DNA from: Vulcanimicrobium winogradskyi
Lineage (GTDB): Bacteria; Vulcanimicrobiota; Vulcanimicrobiia; Vulcanimicrobiales; Vulcanimicrobiaceae
Direction of reading: 5' to 3'
Length of the DNA: 64,000 bases
NCBI GenBank assembly: GCA_003134965.1
Contig: PLDA01000002.1
Span: 186,001 to 250,000, forward strand
Below the pieces are notes generated by a model that saw nothing but the letters and a program-made list of their open reading frames with translations, was not told where the DNA came from and searched no databases. Each line of letters starts with the position of its first letter. Within the stretch, counting starts at the first letter, position 1. The position numbers and the translations under genes are program-made. Shown piece after piece: positions 17,836-25,554 of the stretch.

Positions 17836-18818
17836 GCCGCACCTCCGCACGCGGTCCGCAGCGCGCGCACGATCGCCCGCTTCGCGAGCTCGACCTTGTA
17901 ACCGTTGTGCGCGCGGGTCCGCGCGCCGGCCAGCGCGGCGTCGGCGGCACGCCGGTACGCGGCGTCACCGGGCGGCGAACCGGCAAGCAGGTCTTCCGCC
18001 TCGCGTGCCCGCCATGGGACAGTCGCCACCCCGCCCAGTGCGAGCCGCGCGCGCGCGATGCGACCACCCTCGAGTTCGATCGCGCACGCGACGGAGGCCA
18101 GCGCGAACTCGTACGATGCGCGGTCGCGGATCTTGAGATAGTGCGAGTGCTCGTACAGCGGCTCGGCGCGCAGCTCGATCCCAGTGATCAGCTCGCCCGC
18201 CGCGAGCGTGTTCTCGCGCTCGGGACGATCCCCGGGAAGAACGTAGAGCTCGTCGAGCGCGACGGTTCGTTCGCCGGCGTCGCCCTCGACGATCACGTTC
18301 GCCGAGAGCGCGCAGAGCGCGACGGCAAGATCTCCGGGATACGTGGCGATACAGCTATCGCTCGTGCCGAGGATCGCGTGACCGCGATTGAAGCCGTCGA
18401 GCGCATCGCACCCGCTGCCCGGCTCACGCTTGTTGCAGCGCCAGCGCGTCTCGCGGAAGTACGTGCAGCGCGTACGCTGCAGCAGGTTTCCGCCGATCGT
18501 CGCGGCGTTGCGGATCTGGCCCGACGCGCCGCTCAGGAGCGCCTCGGAGACCGCCGGAAAGCGCCGCGCGACGGCCGGATCGTAGGCCACGTCGCTGTTG
18601 CGCGCGAGCGCGCCGATCCGCAGGACGTCGCCGCGCAGCTCGATCGCGGTGAGCGGAAGGCGCGAGATGTCGATGACACGCCCCGGGCGCTCGACGTCGG
18701 ACTTCATCAAGTCCACCAGCGTCGTTCCGCCGGCGTAGAAGCGTGCATCGCCCGACTCGCGCGCGAGCGCCCGCGCGGCTGCCGGCGAATCGGCGACGAC
18801 GTACTCGAACGCGCGCAT
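17832..18818 (-). CDS. Molybdenum hydroxylase FAD-binding (medium) subunit
   Basis: A 328-residue FAD subunit. FYAGGTTLVDLMKSDV and the loop IRNAATIGGNLLQRTRC bind FAD. CTYFRETRWRCNKREPGSGCDAL contains four cysteines that in the PaoB-type branch bind an extra [4Fe-4S] cluster. ATGA overlaps at both ends couple it to the small and large subunits. Confidence 0.92.
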   Translation of the reverse strand: MRAFEYVVADSPAAARALARESGDARFYAGGTTLVDLMKSDVERPGRVIDISRLPLTAIELRGDVLRIGALARNSDVAYDPAVARRFPAVSEALLSGASGQIRNAATIGGNLLQRTRCTYFRETRWRCNKREPGSGCDALDGFNRGHAILGTSDSCIATYPGDLAVALCALSANVIVEGDAGERTVALDELYVLPGDRPERENTLAAGELITGIELRAEPLYEHSHYLKIRDRASYEFALASVACAIELEGGRIARARLALGGVATVPWRAREAEDLLAGSPPGDAAYRRAADAALAGARTRAHNGYKVELAKRAIVRALRTACGGAA

Positions 18819-19318
18819 CAGCGGAGAGCCTCGCGCGCCGCGGCGACCGCGGCCACGATGTTCGGATACGCGCCGCAGCGGCAAAGATTGCCGCTCATCG
18901 CTTCGCGAATCTCGTCGTCCGTGCGCGCGCGCCCTTCGGCGATCACCCCGACGGCCGAGAGGATCTGTCCCGGCGTGCAGAACCCGCACTGCAGTGCGTC
19001 GTGCTCGACGAACGCCGCTTGTACCGGATGCAGCCGGTCGCCGTCGGCCAGTCCCTCGATCGTCGTGATCGCGTCGCCGGCATGCGCCAGCGCGAGCGCG
19101 AGGCAGGAGAGCGTCCGGCGACCGTTCACCAGGACCGTGCACGCGCCGCACTGGCCGCGGTCGCAGCCTTTCTTGGTCCCGGTGAGCCCGCCGCGTTCAC
19201 GGAGCAGGTCGAGCAGCGTGACCTCGGGCTCGATCGTGAACGTCGCGTCCCGTCCGTTGAGGCGCAGCGTCAGGGGCAAGGAGCGCGCCGGCGCGGCCGG
19301 CCGTTCGCTAGTTCGCAC
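18818..19318 (-). CDS. Molybdenum hydroxylase [2Fe-2S] (small) subunit
   Basis: A 166-residue small subunit with two [2Fe-2S] clusters: GCDRGQCGACTVLVNG plus a downstream cysteine for the plant-type cluster, and CGFCTPGQ with CRCGAYPNI for the second. No twin-arginine signal is obvious, so the complex may be cytoplasmic or carried by another route. The GTG at 19318 begins a short variable region; the conserved domain starts near residue 14. First gene of the operon small-FAD-Mo-mocA. Confidence 0.91.
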   Translation of the reverse strand: MRTSERPAAPARSLPLTLRLNGRDATFTIEPEVTLLDLLRERGGLTGTKKGCDRGQCGACTVLVNGRRTLSCLALALAHAGDAITTIEGLADGDRLHPVQAAFVEHDALQCGFCTPGQILSAVGVIAEGRARTDDEIREAMSGNLCRCGAYPNIVAAVAAAREALR

Positions 19319-19386
19319 GGTTGGTTCACCCTCTGGACGGCGTGGGGAGGTCGGGCCTTACACCGTATGAGACACGACGTCCCGCG

Positions 19387-19416
19387 TTGACGATCCACCC
19401 GGGCGCGTGATAGAGT
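19387..19416 (+). promoter_or_regulatory. Promoter of rplU
   Basis: TTGACG, 18-nt spacer, TAGAGT, then 9 nt to the rplU ATG, so transcription should begin at or near the start codon. Confidence 0.55.
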
Positions 19417-19425
19417 TCCTGGGTT

Positions 19426-19740
19426 ATGTACGCGATCGTTGAGACCGGCGGCAAGCAGTTCCGCGTGTCCGAAGGCGATGTCATCCGGACCGATCTCATC
19501 GAGACCGAGGTCGGTTCCTCGGTGACCTTCGACCGGGTCGTCCTGGCGGCAAGCGGCGACGACGTGACGGTCGGCACCCCCGTCGTCAGCGGCGCGTCGG
19601 TCACCGGCACCGTCCTGCGCCAGGCGAAGGACAAGAAGATCCTGGTGTTCCGCTACAAGCCGAAGAAGCGCGTCCGCAAGCTGAACGGCCACCGCCAGCG
19701 GTTCGCCGAGGTCCGGATCGACAAGATCTCGCTCGCCTGA
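19426..19740 (+). CDS. rplU: 50S ribosomal protein L21
   Basis: A 104-residue L21 starting MYAIVETGGKQFRVSEGD, with the typical VFRYKPKKRVRKLNGHRQ near the C-terminus that contacts 23S rRNA. Full length for the family. Followed directly by the L27-processing protease gene prp. No Shine-Dalgarno is evident in the short region after the -10 element, consistent with a leaderless transcript. Confidence 0.97.
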   Translation: MYAIVETGGKQFRVSEGDVIRTDLIETEVGSSVTFDRVVLAASGDDVTVGTPVVSGASVTGTVLRQAKDKKILVFRYKPKKRVRKLNGHRQRFAEVRIDKISLA

Positions 19741-19745
19741 TCAAA

Positions 19746-20081
19746 GTGGTCGAGGTTCGTTTTCGCAGGGACAGCCGAGACCGGCTGTCCTCTGTTGTAT
19801 CCAAGGGCCATGCGGAACATGGCGACCACGGTGAGGACGTCGCCTGCGCGGCGGTCTCCGCACTGCTGCAGGCGGCCTGGGTCGGTCTGAGCGACGTCGC
19901 CGGGGTCGAGGTCGCCGGCCACCGCCGCAGCGGCGACCTTCTGATGCGCTGGCCGGAGGAAGCGCGCGATCGCGCCGACGTCCACGCGATCGTGGCAACG
20001 GCCGAGCTCGCGATCGAGCAAATCGCCAAGCAATATCGCGGCTTCGTGAGGTACGTCCAAGAATCCGAAGGCCAGGAGTAA
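19746..20081 (+). CDS. prp: Ribosomal-processing cysteine protease Prp
   Basis: A 111-residue Prp (YsxB) family protein. GHAEHGDHGEDVACAAVSALL contains the catalytic histidine and cysteine (His about 23, Cys about 34). In Firmicutes, Prp removes an N-terminal extension from ribosomal protein L27 and its gene sits between rplU and rpmA. The annotated start is GTG; a CTG 9 nt earlier overlapping the rplU stop would give the usual I-K-V start. No rpmA follows. Confidence 0.85.
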   Translation: MVEVRFRRDSRDRLSSVVSKGHAEHGDHGEDVACAAVSALLQAAWVGLSDVAGVEVAGHRRSGDLLMRWPEEARDRADVHAIVATAELAIEQIAKQYRGFVRYVQESEGQE

Positions 20082-20128
20082 CAGCGCCGGGAGAATCCGG
20101 GTAGAGCGGCGTCGAAAGGAACCGCCTG

Positions 20129-20374
20129 ATGAGCAGCGATGCGACCAAACCCTTGAACGGCGAGATCCAGAGCGGCGCCGGCAACGCGAACGGTGCCGGC
20201 AACACCGAGGCCGGACGAACCGTCCTAGTCGGTGTCCTCGGAGGGATCATCTCGGCCGCCGGATACCTCGTCTACCAGCGCCTCCCGGACGAGCAGAAAG
20301 AACGACTCCACCGCCAAGTGCGCGGAGTGCTCGAACAGCGGATCAACGAGCTCCGCTCGAACTTCAATTTGTAG
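20129..20374 (+). CDS. Small single-pass membrane protein (YtxH-like)
   Basis: An 81-residue protein with a Gly/Asn/Ala-rich N-terminus, one hydrophobic segment (TVLVGVLGGIISAAGYLVYQRL) and an amphipathic charged C-terminus (DEQKERLHRQVRGVLEQRINEL), the layout of YtxH-type proteins. It occupies the place where rpmA usually lies. AAAGGA is 8-9 nt upstream of the ATG. Followed by a strong terminator. Confidence 0.65.
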   Translation: MSSDATKPLNGEIQSGAGNANGAGNTEAGRTVLVGVLGGIISAAGYLVYQRLPDEQKERLHRQVRGVLEQRINELRSNFNL

Positions 20375-20389
20375 AACTGGGCCGTAAAA

Positions 20390-20427
20390 GGGCGGGCACC
20401 GTCTGACGTGTGCCCGGCCCTTTTTTT
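20390..20427 (+). terminator. Rho-independent terminator of the rplU-prp operon
   Basis: GGGC-GGGCAC and GTGCCC-GGCCC form a GC-rich stem followed by seven T residues on the plus strand. Confidence 0.85.
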
Positions 20428-20895
20428 GCTTCGCTCGTCGTGGCCTATGCGGCGGCACTGCGGGCGTTCCACCCGGGACTCGCCGACGGCGATGCGACGC
20501 GGCTCGCGATGCGGGTCGTCGCCGAGGCCGATGCCGCCCGGATCGACGCTCGGCTGGTCGTGGCGCTGGTCGCCGTCGAGTCGTCGTGGCGGCCGAACGC
20601 CGTCTCGCCCGCCGGGGCCCGGGGTCTCGGGCAGCTCATGCCGGCGACCGCGGCCGGGCTCGGCGTCGATCCGGATGACCCTGAGGCGAACCTGCACGGC
20701 ACGGTCGTGCACCTCGCCGGGCTGCTGGCCCGCTACGGCCGGCTTCCGGCCGGGGAGCGCTACGTGCGGGCGATCGCCGCGTACAACGCCGGCGCCGCCG
20801 CGGTCGACCGGTTCGGCGGCGTCCCGCCGTACGCCGAGACGCGGCTAGAGGTGCGCCGGGTGATTGGGCTCTGGCGGCGCCTTTGCGGGAGTTGA
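20410..20895 (+). CDS. Lytic transglycosylase (SLT domain)
   Basis: A compact lytic transglycosylase. The catalytic Glu lies in VVALVAVESSWRPNA, followed by GARGLGQLMPATAAGLG and AIAAYNAGAAAVDRFGGVPPYAET, the three classical SLT motifs. It would cleave peptidoglycan. The longest frame starts with a GTG at 20410 inside the terminator stem; a GTG at 20440 (VAYAAALRAF) is a more likely start. No convincing signal peptide is seen, which is odd for this activity. Its 3' end overlaps the opposing TatA/B gene by 51 bp. Confidence 0.82.
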   Translation: MPGPFFASLVVAYAAALRAFHPGLADGDATRLAMRVVAEADAARIDARLVVALVAVESSWRPNAVSPAGARGLGQLMPATAAGLGVDPDDPEANLHGTVVHLAGLLARYGRLPAGERYVRAIAAYNAGAAAVDRFGGVPPYAETRLEVRRVIGLWRRLCGS

Positions 20896-21291
20896 GGCCG
20901 GCGCTCCGTTCGCCGGGATCTCTGATTCGGCCAGATCGAGCGCCGGACGTGGCTCGGCCAGCTTCTCGGCCACCCCGCTCGGCGGCTCGGGATCGGGCGC
21001 GGGCGGTTCCATCGCCGGCATCGCCGCGGTCGGGGCCTCGTCGTACGTCTGCGTATCGTACGCCGCTACATCGTCCGGGACCGGGTCGTAGGCGGCCGGG
21101 TCGTGCGGCTTCGCCTCGGCAGCATCTTGGAAATCGGCGGCGCGTTCCATCTCGCGAATGAAGGACTGCGAGGTGTTCTGGATCTCGCGCATGACGTTCC
21201 CGGCCTTGCGGGCGACCCGCGGGAGCTGTTCGGGGCCGAAGAACAGGAGGGCGGCGGCGCCGAGAATCGCCATATCAGGAATTGAAAGCAT
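20845..21291 (-). CDS. Twin-arginine translocase subunit, TatA/TatB family
   Basis: A 148-residue protein starting with the transmembrane helix and hinge of Tat subunits (MLSIPDMAILGAAALLFFGP, then EQLPRVARKAGNVMREI), an amphipathic helix and a long Pro/Ala/Asp-rich tail to the C-terminus. The length and acidic tail are closer to TatB, but the FFGPEQLP hinge is shared. It forms the Tat export channel with TatC, which is not in this window. Confidence 0.85.
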   Translation of the reverse strand: MLSIPDMAILGAAALLFFGPEQLPRVARKAGNVMREIQNTSQSFIREMERAADFQDAAEAKPHDPAAYDPVPDDVAAYDTQTYDEAPTAAMPAMEPPAPDPEPPSGVAEKLAEPRPALDLAESEIPANGAPASTPAKAPPEPNHPAHL

Positions 21292-21373
21292 CCGGAGGGT
21301 TTCTTCCCGGTCCCGTGCAACGCGTCATGCCCCGCGCTTGAGCTGGCTTCGACCACCATGCTCGCCCTGTCAT

Positions 21374-21390
21374 CCTGAGCCCGTCGAAGG
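21374..21390. repeat. REP-like 17-bp interrupted palindrome, copy 2
   Basis: Reads CCTGAGCCCGTCGAAGG, followed by a partial second unit (CTGTCGAAGGG). It lies in the gap between tatA/B and the next gene. Confidence 0.6.
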
Positions 21391-21436
21391 GCTGTCGAAG
21401 GGCGCGCGGAGATCAACCGAAGGCCGGCCCCCTGCC

Positions 21437-21913
21437 CTGAAGATCATCTATACCCGCGGCAACCGGACCGAGACCCTGGCGTCGATTGCGACGCTGCGGA
21501 AGATACTCAACCGATTCGTCGCGCACCGCGTCTTCTACGAGGTGAGCTCGCGCAACAAGCGCGGGCATGAGTTCTTCTCTGCCAAGAACACCTTCGTGGT
21601 GGGCTCGATCGAGATCGTCAACCGCGACTATCTCACGATCACGATCTTCGACGCGCACCACGCGTCGCACTCGATCGAAATCCTCAACCCGGCCGCGATG
21701 CGCATCTACGACGACACGCTCGGCAAGGGCTTCGCCGTATCGTTCCTGAGCGAAGGCGCGGGCGGGGTCGAGTCACGCTGCTATCTGCGCGACGAAGGCG
21801 AGGACGGCGACACGATCAAGGAACGCGGCGAGCTTGAAAAGATCACGCTCCCGCAGCTCTTCGAATACCTGGACGACATTACGTTGGCCGACGTGATCAC
21901 GAAGGGTCCCTGA
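21437..21913 (+). CDS. Conserved hypothetical protein
   Basis: About 158 residues beginning LKIIYTRGNRTETLASIATL. The real start is uncertain: the frame is open far upstream, but that part translates the repeat at 21374 and cannot be conserved, so a CTG at 21437 or a TTG at 21338 may be used. The body is mixed alpha/beta (VFYEVSSRNKRGHEFFSAKN, SIEIVNRDYLTITIFDAHHA) and ends in an acidic, helical stretch. No family recognised. Confidence 0.6.
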   Translation: MKIIYTRGNRTETLASIATLRKILNRFVAHRVFYEVSSRNKRGHEFFSAKNTFVVGSIEIVNRDYLTITIFDAHHASHSIEILNPAAMRIYDDTLGKGFAVSFLSEGAGGVESRCYLRDEGEDGDTIKERGELEKITLPQLFEYLDDITLADVITKGP

Positions 21914-21926
21914 AACAGCAGCGCCG

Positions 21927-22424
21927 CTAAAACGGATCGACTGCGGCCGTGACGCTTTGCGGATCGGAGCCGAACAAGCTGAGCAGGTCGCGGTCTTTCA
22001 CCGCTTCGGCCGTGAAGCCGTACACGAGATGCTTCGGGCGATACACGCCGACGGCGCGCCGCGCGCCTTCGATGAAGACGTGGTACGCATCGCCGTCGAG
22101 ATACAGCGTGCGCGTTCCGTCGCGCGAGCGGAACGCCAGCGTGTCGTAGCGCGCGAACGGCGGCTGCTCGGACGGCAGCAGCGGACCCTCCGCCACTTCG
22201 GTGACTTCGGGGAGTTTTTTCCCCGCCTCCGCCGCAGCCTTGACGATGTGCTCGCGCGGCACGAGCGGATCGATCGCGGGCCCGATCTGCGGATCCGCCA
22301 ACAATCCCAAGAGCAGATGCGGCGGCGCGACGAACTCCGCGCCGTGCTCGATCGCGGTCGTAACCCCGGCGCGCAGCACGTCGAGAAGCTCGGGCGCGAG
22401 ACGGAGTTGCTCGCTGTCGTTCAC
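21927..22424 (-). CDS. Clp N-domain-like protein
   Basis: A 165-residue protein. Residues 9-45 (APELLDVLRAGVTTAIEHGA, VAPPHLLLGLLADPQIGPAI) resemble one repeat of the Clp amino-terminal (ClpN) domain, whose hallmark is the EHLLLGLL segment. There is no AAA+ module. The second half is unrecognised. It might be a stand-alone ClpN adaptor. Its ATG overlaps the stop of the TPR gene upstream (ATGA). Confidence 0.6.
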   Translation of the reverse strand: MNDSEQLRLAPELLDVLRAGVTTAIEHGAEFVAPPHLLLGLLADPQIGPAIDPLVPREHIVKAAAEAGKKLPEVTEVAEGPLLPSEQPPFARYDTLAFRSRDGTRTLYLDGDAYHVFIEGARRAVGVYRPKHLVYGFTAEAVKDRDLLSLFGSDPQSVTAAVDPF

Positions 22425-22894
22425 GACCGTTTCATGCGCCCTTCGAGGCGCGTCGCCTTCCGCAGCATGCGCACCGCCTCGGCCTTTCGGCCGCTTCGAT
22501 GCAGCGCGACGCCCAAGTTGTGGTACGCCGGCGCATACCTGTCGTCGATCAGCAGCGCGTACTCGTAGTGCGCGATCGCATCCTCGACCGCGCCGTCTTC
22601 CTGCAGCAGGTTGCCGATCGTGGTGATCGCCGGCGCACTCCGCGGATAGGCCTCGAGCGCAGCGACGAGCTCGTCGATCGAGCGCGGCCGATCGCCGCGC
22701 CGGATCGCCACGATGGCGCGTTTGTTGCGGATCGCTGCGACTTCGGCCGCCGACGTCGACGCGGCGAGCGCCTCGGCGAAGGCCGCCTCGGCCGAGTCGA
22801 GACGGCCGCGATCCAGCTCGTACGCCCCGCGGGCGAACGGGTAGGACGGCGGACGGCCCGGGACCAGCCGACGCAGTCGGTCGAAGAACGCCAC
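22421..22894 (-). CDS. TPR-repeat protein
   Basis: About 157 residues from a GTG at 22894 (VAFFDRLRRLVPG). Three to four TPR units are visible: PFARGAYELDRGRLDSAEAAF, AAIRNKRAIVAIRRGD, SAPAITTIGNLLQEDGAVED, APAYHNLGVALHRSGRKAEA. A protein-protein interaction role is expected. Its start lies back to back with trmD on the opposite strand, with no gap for conventional promoters. Confidence 0.65.
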   Translation of the reverse strand: MAFFDRLRRLVPGRPPSYPFARGAYELDRGRLDSAEAAFAEALAASTSAAEVAAIRNKRAIVAIRRGDRPRSIDELVAALEAYPRSAPAITTIGNLLQEDGAVEDAIAHYEYALLIDDRYAPAYHNLGVALHRSGRKAEAVRMLRKATRLEGRMKRS

Positions 22895-22903
22895 GTGGGG
22901 GTC

Positions 22904-23581
22904 TTGCACGTCGACGTCGTCTCGCTCTTCCCGGAGATGTTCGCGCCGGTGATCGGCCTCTCGATCGTGGGGCGTGCCGTCGAGCACGGTCTGGTCGAGG
23001 TCCGCATGCACCATCTGCTCGACGCCCTCGAACCGGGCCGGCGCGCCGACGAGCGGCCCTACGGCGGCGGCCCCGGCATGGTGCTGAGGATCGAGCCCAT
23101 GGCCCGGGTCCTCGACGGCATCCTCGCGGAGGCTCCGCCTGACGAAAGGCGCAGGATCGTTCTCACCTCGGCTAGCGGCCCGGTCTTCCGCCAGGCCAAC
23201 GCCGCGGTATGGGCCGGACTCGACCGGCTGGTCCTCATCTGCGGCCACTACGAGGGCGTCGACGAGCGCCTGCAGGCGCTCTACCCGATCGAGGAGGTCT
23301 CGCTCGGCGAGTTCGTGCTGACCGGCGGGGAGATCGCCGCGATGGCCTTCCTCGATGCAACGGTCCGGCTCGTCCCCGGCGCGATCGCCATCGAATCGGC
23401 CGCCGCGGAATCGTGGGCCGGCGGCGACCTCGACCACCCGGCATACACGCGGCCGCCGACGTTCCGGGGGGTCGACGTCCCGCCGGTCCTGCTCAGCGGC
23501 GACCACGCCAAGATCGCCGAGTGGCGCCGTGAGCAGTCGCGAGCGAGAGCGACCGAGCGCAACCGGAGCCGACCGGAGTAG
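22904..23581 (+). CDS. trmD: tRNA (guanine(37)-N1)-methyltransferase
   Basis: A 225-residue TrmD, which methylates G37 next to the anticodon. DVVSLFPEMFAPV at the start, PYGGGPGMVLRIEP, the SAM-binding trefoil-knot segments LVLICGHYEGVDERL and EVSLGEFVLTGGEIAA, and HPAYTRPPTFRG are all present. The TTG at 22904 gives the normal N-terminus; a GTG at 22895 is possible. The usual neighbours rpsP and rimM are absent; rplS follows after about 335 bp. Confidence 0.95.
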   Translation: MHVDVVSLFPEMFAPVIGLSIVGRAVEHGLVEVRMHHLLDALEPGRRADERPYGGGPGMVLRIEPMARVLDGILAEAPPDERRRIVLTSASGPVFRQANAAVWAGLDRLVLICGHYEGVDERLQALYPIEEVSLGEFVLTGGEIAAMAFLDATVRLVPGAIAIESAAAESWAGGDLDHPAYTRPPTFRGVDVPPVLLSGDHAKIAEWRREQSRARATERNRSRPE

Positions 23582-23830
23582 CTCACAGTCTCATTGAACG
23601 CGAGCGAGCCAAGTGAGCCCCGGGAGCAATTTCGGGGCTCAAGCGCGAACGGGCGGCGCCGTATACGCAGGACGGGTCGCGCCGGAAGCCCGGCTCAGCC
23701 GGACCGACGCTCCCCGTTCACCCGGTATACGAAACCGGAAGTGGCCTAACGTGGACTCAGCCGCAGCTTAGACCGAGACGATGCGCTCAAGAGGTTTCAA
23801 ACTGACCCACTACCCGTAACCGGTCCGGCC
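23582..23830. other. Structured intergenic region between trmD and the rplS promoter
   Basis: A perfect 8-bp stem GAGCCCCG/CGGGGCTC (23615-23640) follows trmD. Downstream, GAACGGG (23647-23653) can pair with CCCGTTC (23713-23719), enclosing smaller hairpins such as CCGGC-TCA-GCCGG, and a second GGTATACGAAACC stem follows. There is no open frame with coding character. It may be a terminator plus a small RNA or part of a long leader. No RNA family could be identified. Confidence 0.35.
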
Positions 23831-23859
23831 TTGTCGGGGTAGGGGGTCCGTGGTACACT
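23831..23859 (+). promoter_or_regulatory. Promoter of rplS
   Basis: TTGTCG and TACACT separated by 17 nt, about 57 nt upstream of the rplS ATG. This leaves a leader of about 50 nt that contains a hairpin with a T run. Confidence 0.6.
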
Positions 23860-23871
23860 ACCGGGGTTGCC

Positions 23872-23894
23872 CGCCGCGCCCTATGCGGCGTTTT
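23872..23894 (+). terminator. Hairpin with T run in the rplS leader (possible attenuator)
   Basis: CGCCGC, a 7-nt loop, GCGGCG and TTTT lie in the 5' leader between the promoter and the ribosome site. This is the layout of a leader attenuator, possibly for autoregulation by L19. Confidence 0.5.
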
Positions 23895-23916
23895 CGCTGT
23901 TCGTCAGAGAGCTGTC

Positions 23917-24279
23917 ATGAACGTACTCGACCTGATCCAGAAGGAACAGGAGAAGCCGTCCGTCCCGGAGTTCCGTCCGGGCGACACCGTCAAGGTCTAC
24001 TCGAAGGTCGTCGAGGGCGGCAAAGAGCGCATCCAGATGTTCGAGGGCGTGGTGACGGTCCGCAAGGGCGGCGGCCTCGGCGAGGCGATTACCGTCCGCC
24101 GGGTAGCGCATGGCGTCGGCGTGGAACGCACGTTCCTGCTGCACAGCCCGCGCGTCGACCGCATCGAAGTCTCGAAGCGCGGTATCGTGCGGCGCTCGCG
24201 CCTGTACTACCTCAGCGAGAAGGTCGGTAAAGCGGCCCGCATCAAGGAACGCAAGCAGGAGCGCAAGACCGCCAAGTAA
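23917..24279 (+). CDS. rplS: 50S ribosomal protein L19
   Basis: A 120-residue L19 (about 115 is usual). FRPGDTVKVYSKVVEGGKER, QMFEGVVTVRKG, TFLLHSPRVDRIEV and KRGIVRRSRLYYLS are the family blocks. GAGAG lies upstream of the ATG. The stop codon sits in the loop of a terminator-like hairpin before lepB. Confidence 0.97.
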   Translation: MNVLDLIQKEQEKPSVPEFRPGDTVKVYSKVVEGGKERIQMFEGVVTVRKGGGLGEAITVRRVAHGVGVERTFLLHSPRVDRIEVSKRGIVRRSRLYYLSEKVGKAARIKERKQERKTAK

Positions 24280-24289
24280 GGCGGTCTTT
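24266..24289 (+). terminator. Terminator-like hairpin at the end of rplS
   Basis: AGACCGCC and GGCGGTCT form an 8-bp stem around the loop AAGTAA, which contains the rplS stop, followed by TTT. The short T run suggests partial termination before lepB. Confidence 0.6.
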
Positions 24290-24293
24290 CCCC

Positions 24294-25043
24294 GTGACCC
24301 CGCTCGAACTGCTCGCGCTGATCGCTGTCTTCGCGATCGTGCGCGTGGCGATCAGCATCCGGCCCGAAACGACCGTCGTACTCGCCGAGGGCGAGGTGCG
24401 CAAAGCGCCCGCGATTCGCACGGTCCTGCGCGAGTACCTCGACGCGTTCATCGTGGCGGGGCTGGTCGCGCTGTTCCTGATCACCTTCGTCGTCCGCACG
24501 TTCTTCATTCCGAGCGGATCGATGGAGCCGACGCTGCAGATCCACGACGTGCTGCTCGTGAACGAGTTCGAGTACCGCTTCACCAAGCCGCACGAGGGCG
24601 ACATCGTCGTCTTCCCGCCGCCGATCCCGAGCTCCAACGATTTCATCAAGCGCACGGTCGGACTCCCGGGCGACCAGCTCCGCGTCCATCAGGGCGTCGT
24701 GTACCGCAACGGCGTCGCGATGAACGAGCCCTACATCGAAGACCGGCCGAACTACGAGCTCGAGGTCAAGAACTACGGCGTCTACGTCGACGGCAGCCCG
24801 CTCGACCCGGCGTTCGCGAACATCCCGCCGCGTGCGAAGTGGAGCGCTCCGGATCGCATCCCGGACGGCTCCTACCTGATGTTCGGCGACAATCGCAACA
24901 ACTCGCAGGACTCGCACGTCTGGGGCTTCGCGCAAACGTCCGGCACGTTCCAGGCCGGCCAGCGCAAAGGTGAAAAGGCCTCCTTCACCGGCCACGCCTT
25001 CGTGTTGTTCTGGCCGCTCAACCGCATCAGGATTCTGCACTAG
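24294..25043 (+). CDS. lepB: Signal peptidase I (first copy)
   Basis: A 249-residue type I signal peptidase. An N-terminal segment and a second helix (FIVAGLVALFLITFVVRTFF) anchor it. Ser76 in PSGSMEPTL is the nucleophile and Lys119 in FIKRTVGLPGD the general base; GDNRNNSQDSHVWG is the conserved C-terminal box. It removes signal peptides from exported proteins on the outer face of the membrane. GTG start after the rplS hairpin. A shorter paralogue follows. Confidence 0.94.
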   Translation: MTPLELLALIAVFAIVRVAISIRPETTVVLAEGEVRKAPAIRTVLREYLDAFIVAGLVALFLITFVVRTFFIPSGSMEPTLQIHDVLLVNEFEYRFTKPHEGDIVVFPPPIPSSNDFIKRTVGLPGDQLRVHQGVVYRNGVAMNEPYIEDRPNYELEVKNYGVYVDGSPLDPAFANIPPRAKWSAPDRIPDGSYLMFGDNRNNSQDSHVWGFAQTSGTFQAGQRKGEKASFTGHAFVLFWPLNRIRILH

Positions 25044-25061
25044 CGCAACGAAGGGAAGCGC

Positions 25062-25553
25062 GTGGCACGGACGCGGACCGTCGTTTCGCTGTCGGCGCAG
25101 CTCTTGGTTCTGGTCGTGATCGCGGCAGCGTTCTTCATGCGGACGTCGCCGGTGGACGGGTTGTCGATGGAGCCGCGCGTGCACGCTGGTGAGATCGTCC
25201 TGATCAATACGCTCTCGTATCGCTTCGGGCCGGTGCGGCGGGGCGACGTCGTCGCGTTCCGGCACGATGCGCCCACCGCAGAGACGTACATCAAGCGCAT
25301 CGTCGGTCTCCCGGGCGAGCGCATCGAGGTCCGCGAGGGCGTCGTCTTCGTCAACGGCCGCGAGCTGGCCGAGCCGTACGTACAGTTCCGCGACAAGCGC
25401 AGCGCGCCCGTCCTCACCGTTCCGCCGCGCGCGTATTACGTGCTGGGCGACAACCGCGCCGACAGCGACGACTCGCGCAACTGGGGCGTCCTACACGACA
25501 CCGACGTCGTCGGCAAAGCCCTGGTCGGCATCTGGCCCCCGCGAAAACTCTGA
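25062..25553 (+). CDS. Signal peptidase I (second, shorter copy)
   Basis: A 163-residue type I signal peptidase with one N-terminal helix (LSAQLLVLVVIAAAFFM). Ser35 in VDGLSMEPRV and Lys78 in YIKRIVGLPGE form the dyad; GDNRADSDDSRNWG is the conserved box. The dyad is intact, so it should be active. It begins with GTG after AAGGGAAG, 19 bp from the first copy. Confidence 0.92.
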   Translation: MARTRTVVSLSAQLLVLVVIAAAFFMRTSPVDGLSMEPRVHAGEIVLINTLSYRFGPVRRGDVVAFRHDAPTAETYIKRIVGLPGERIEVREGVVFVNGRELAEPYVQFRDKRSAPVLTVPPRAYYVLGDNRADSDDSRNWGVLHDTDVVGKALVGIWPPRKL

Positions 25554-25554
25554 C

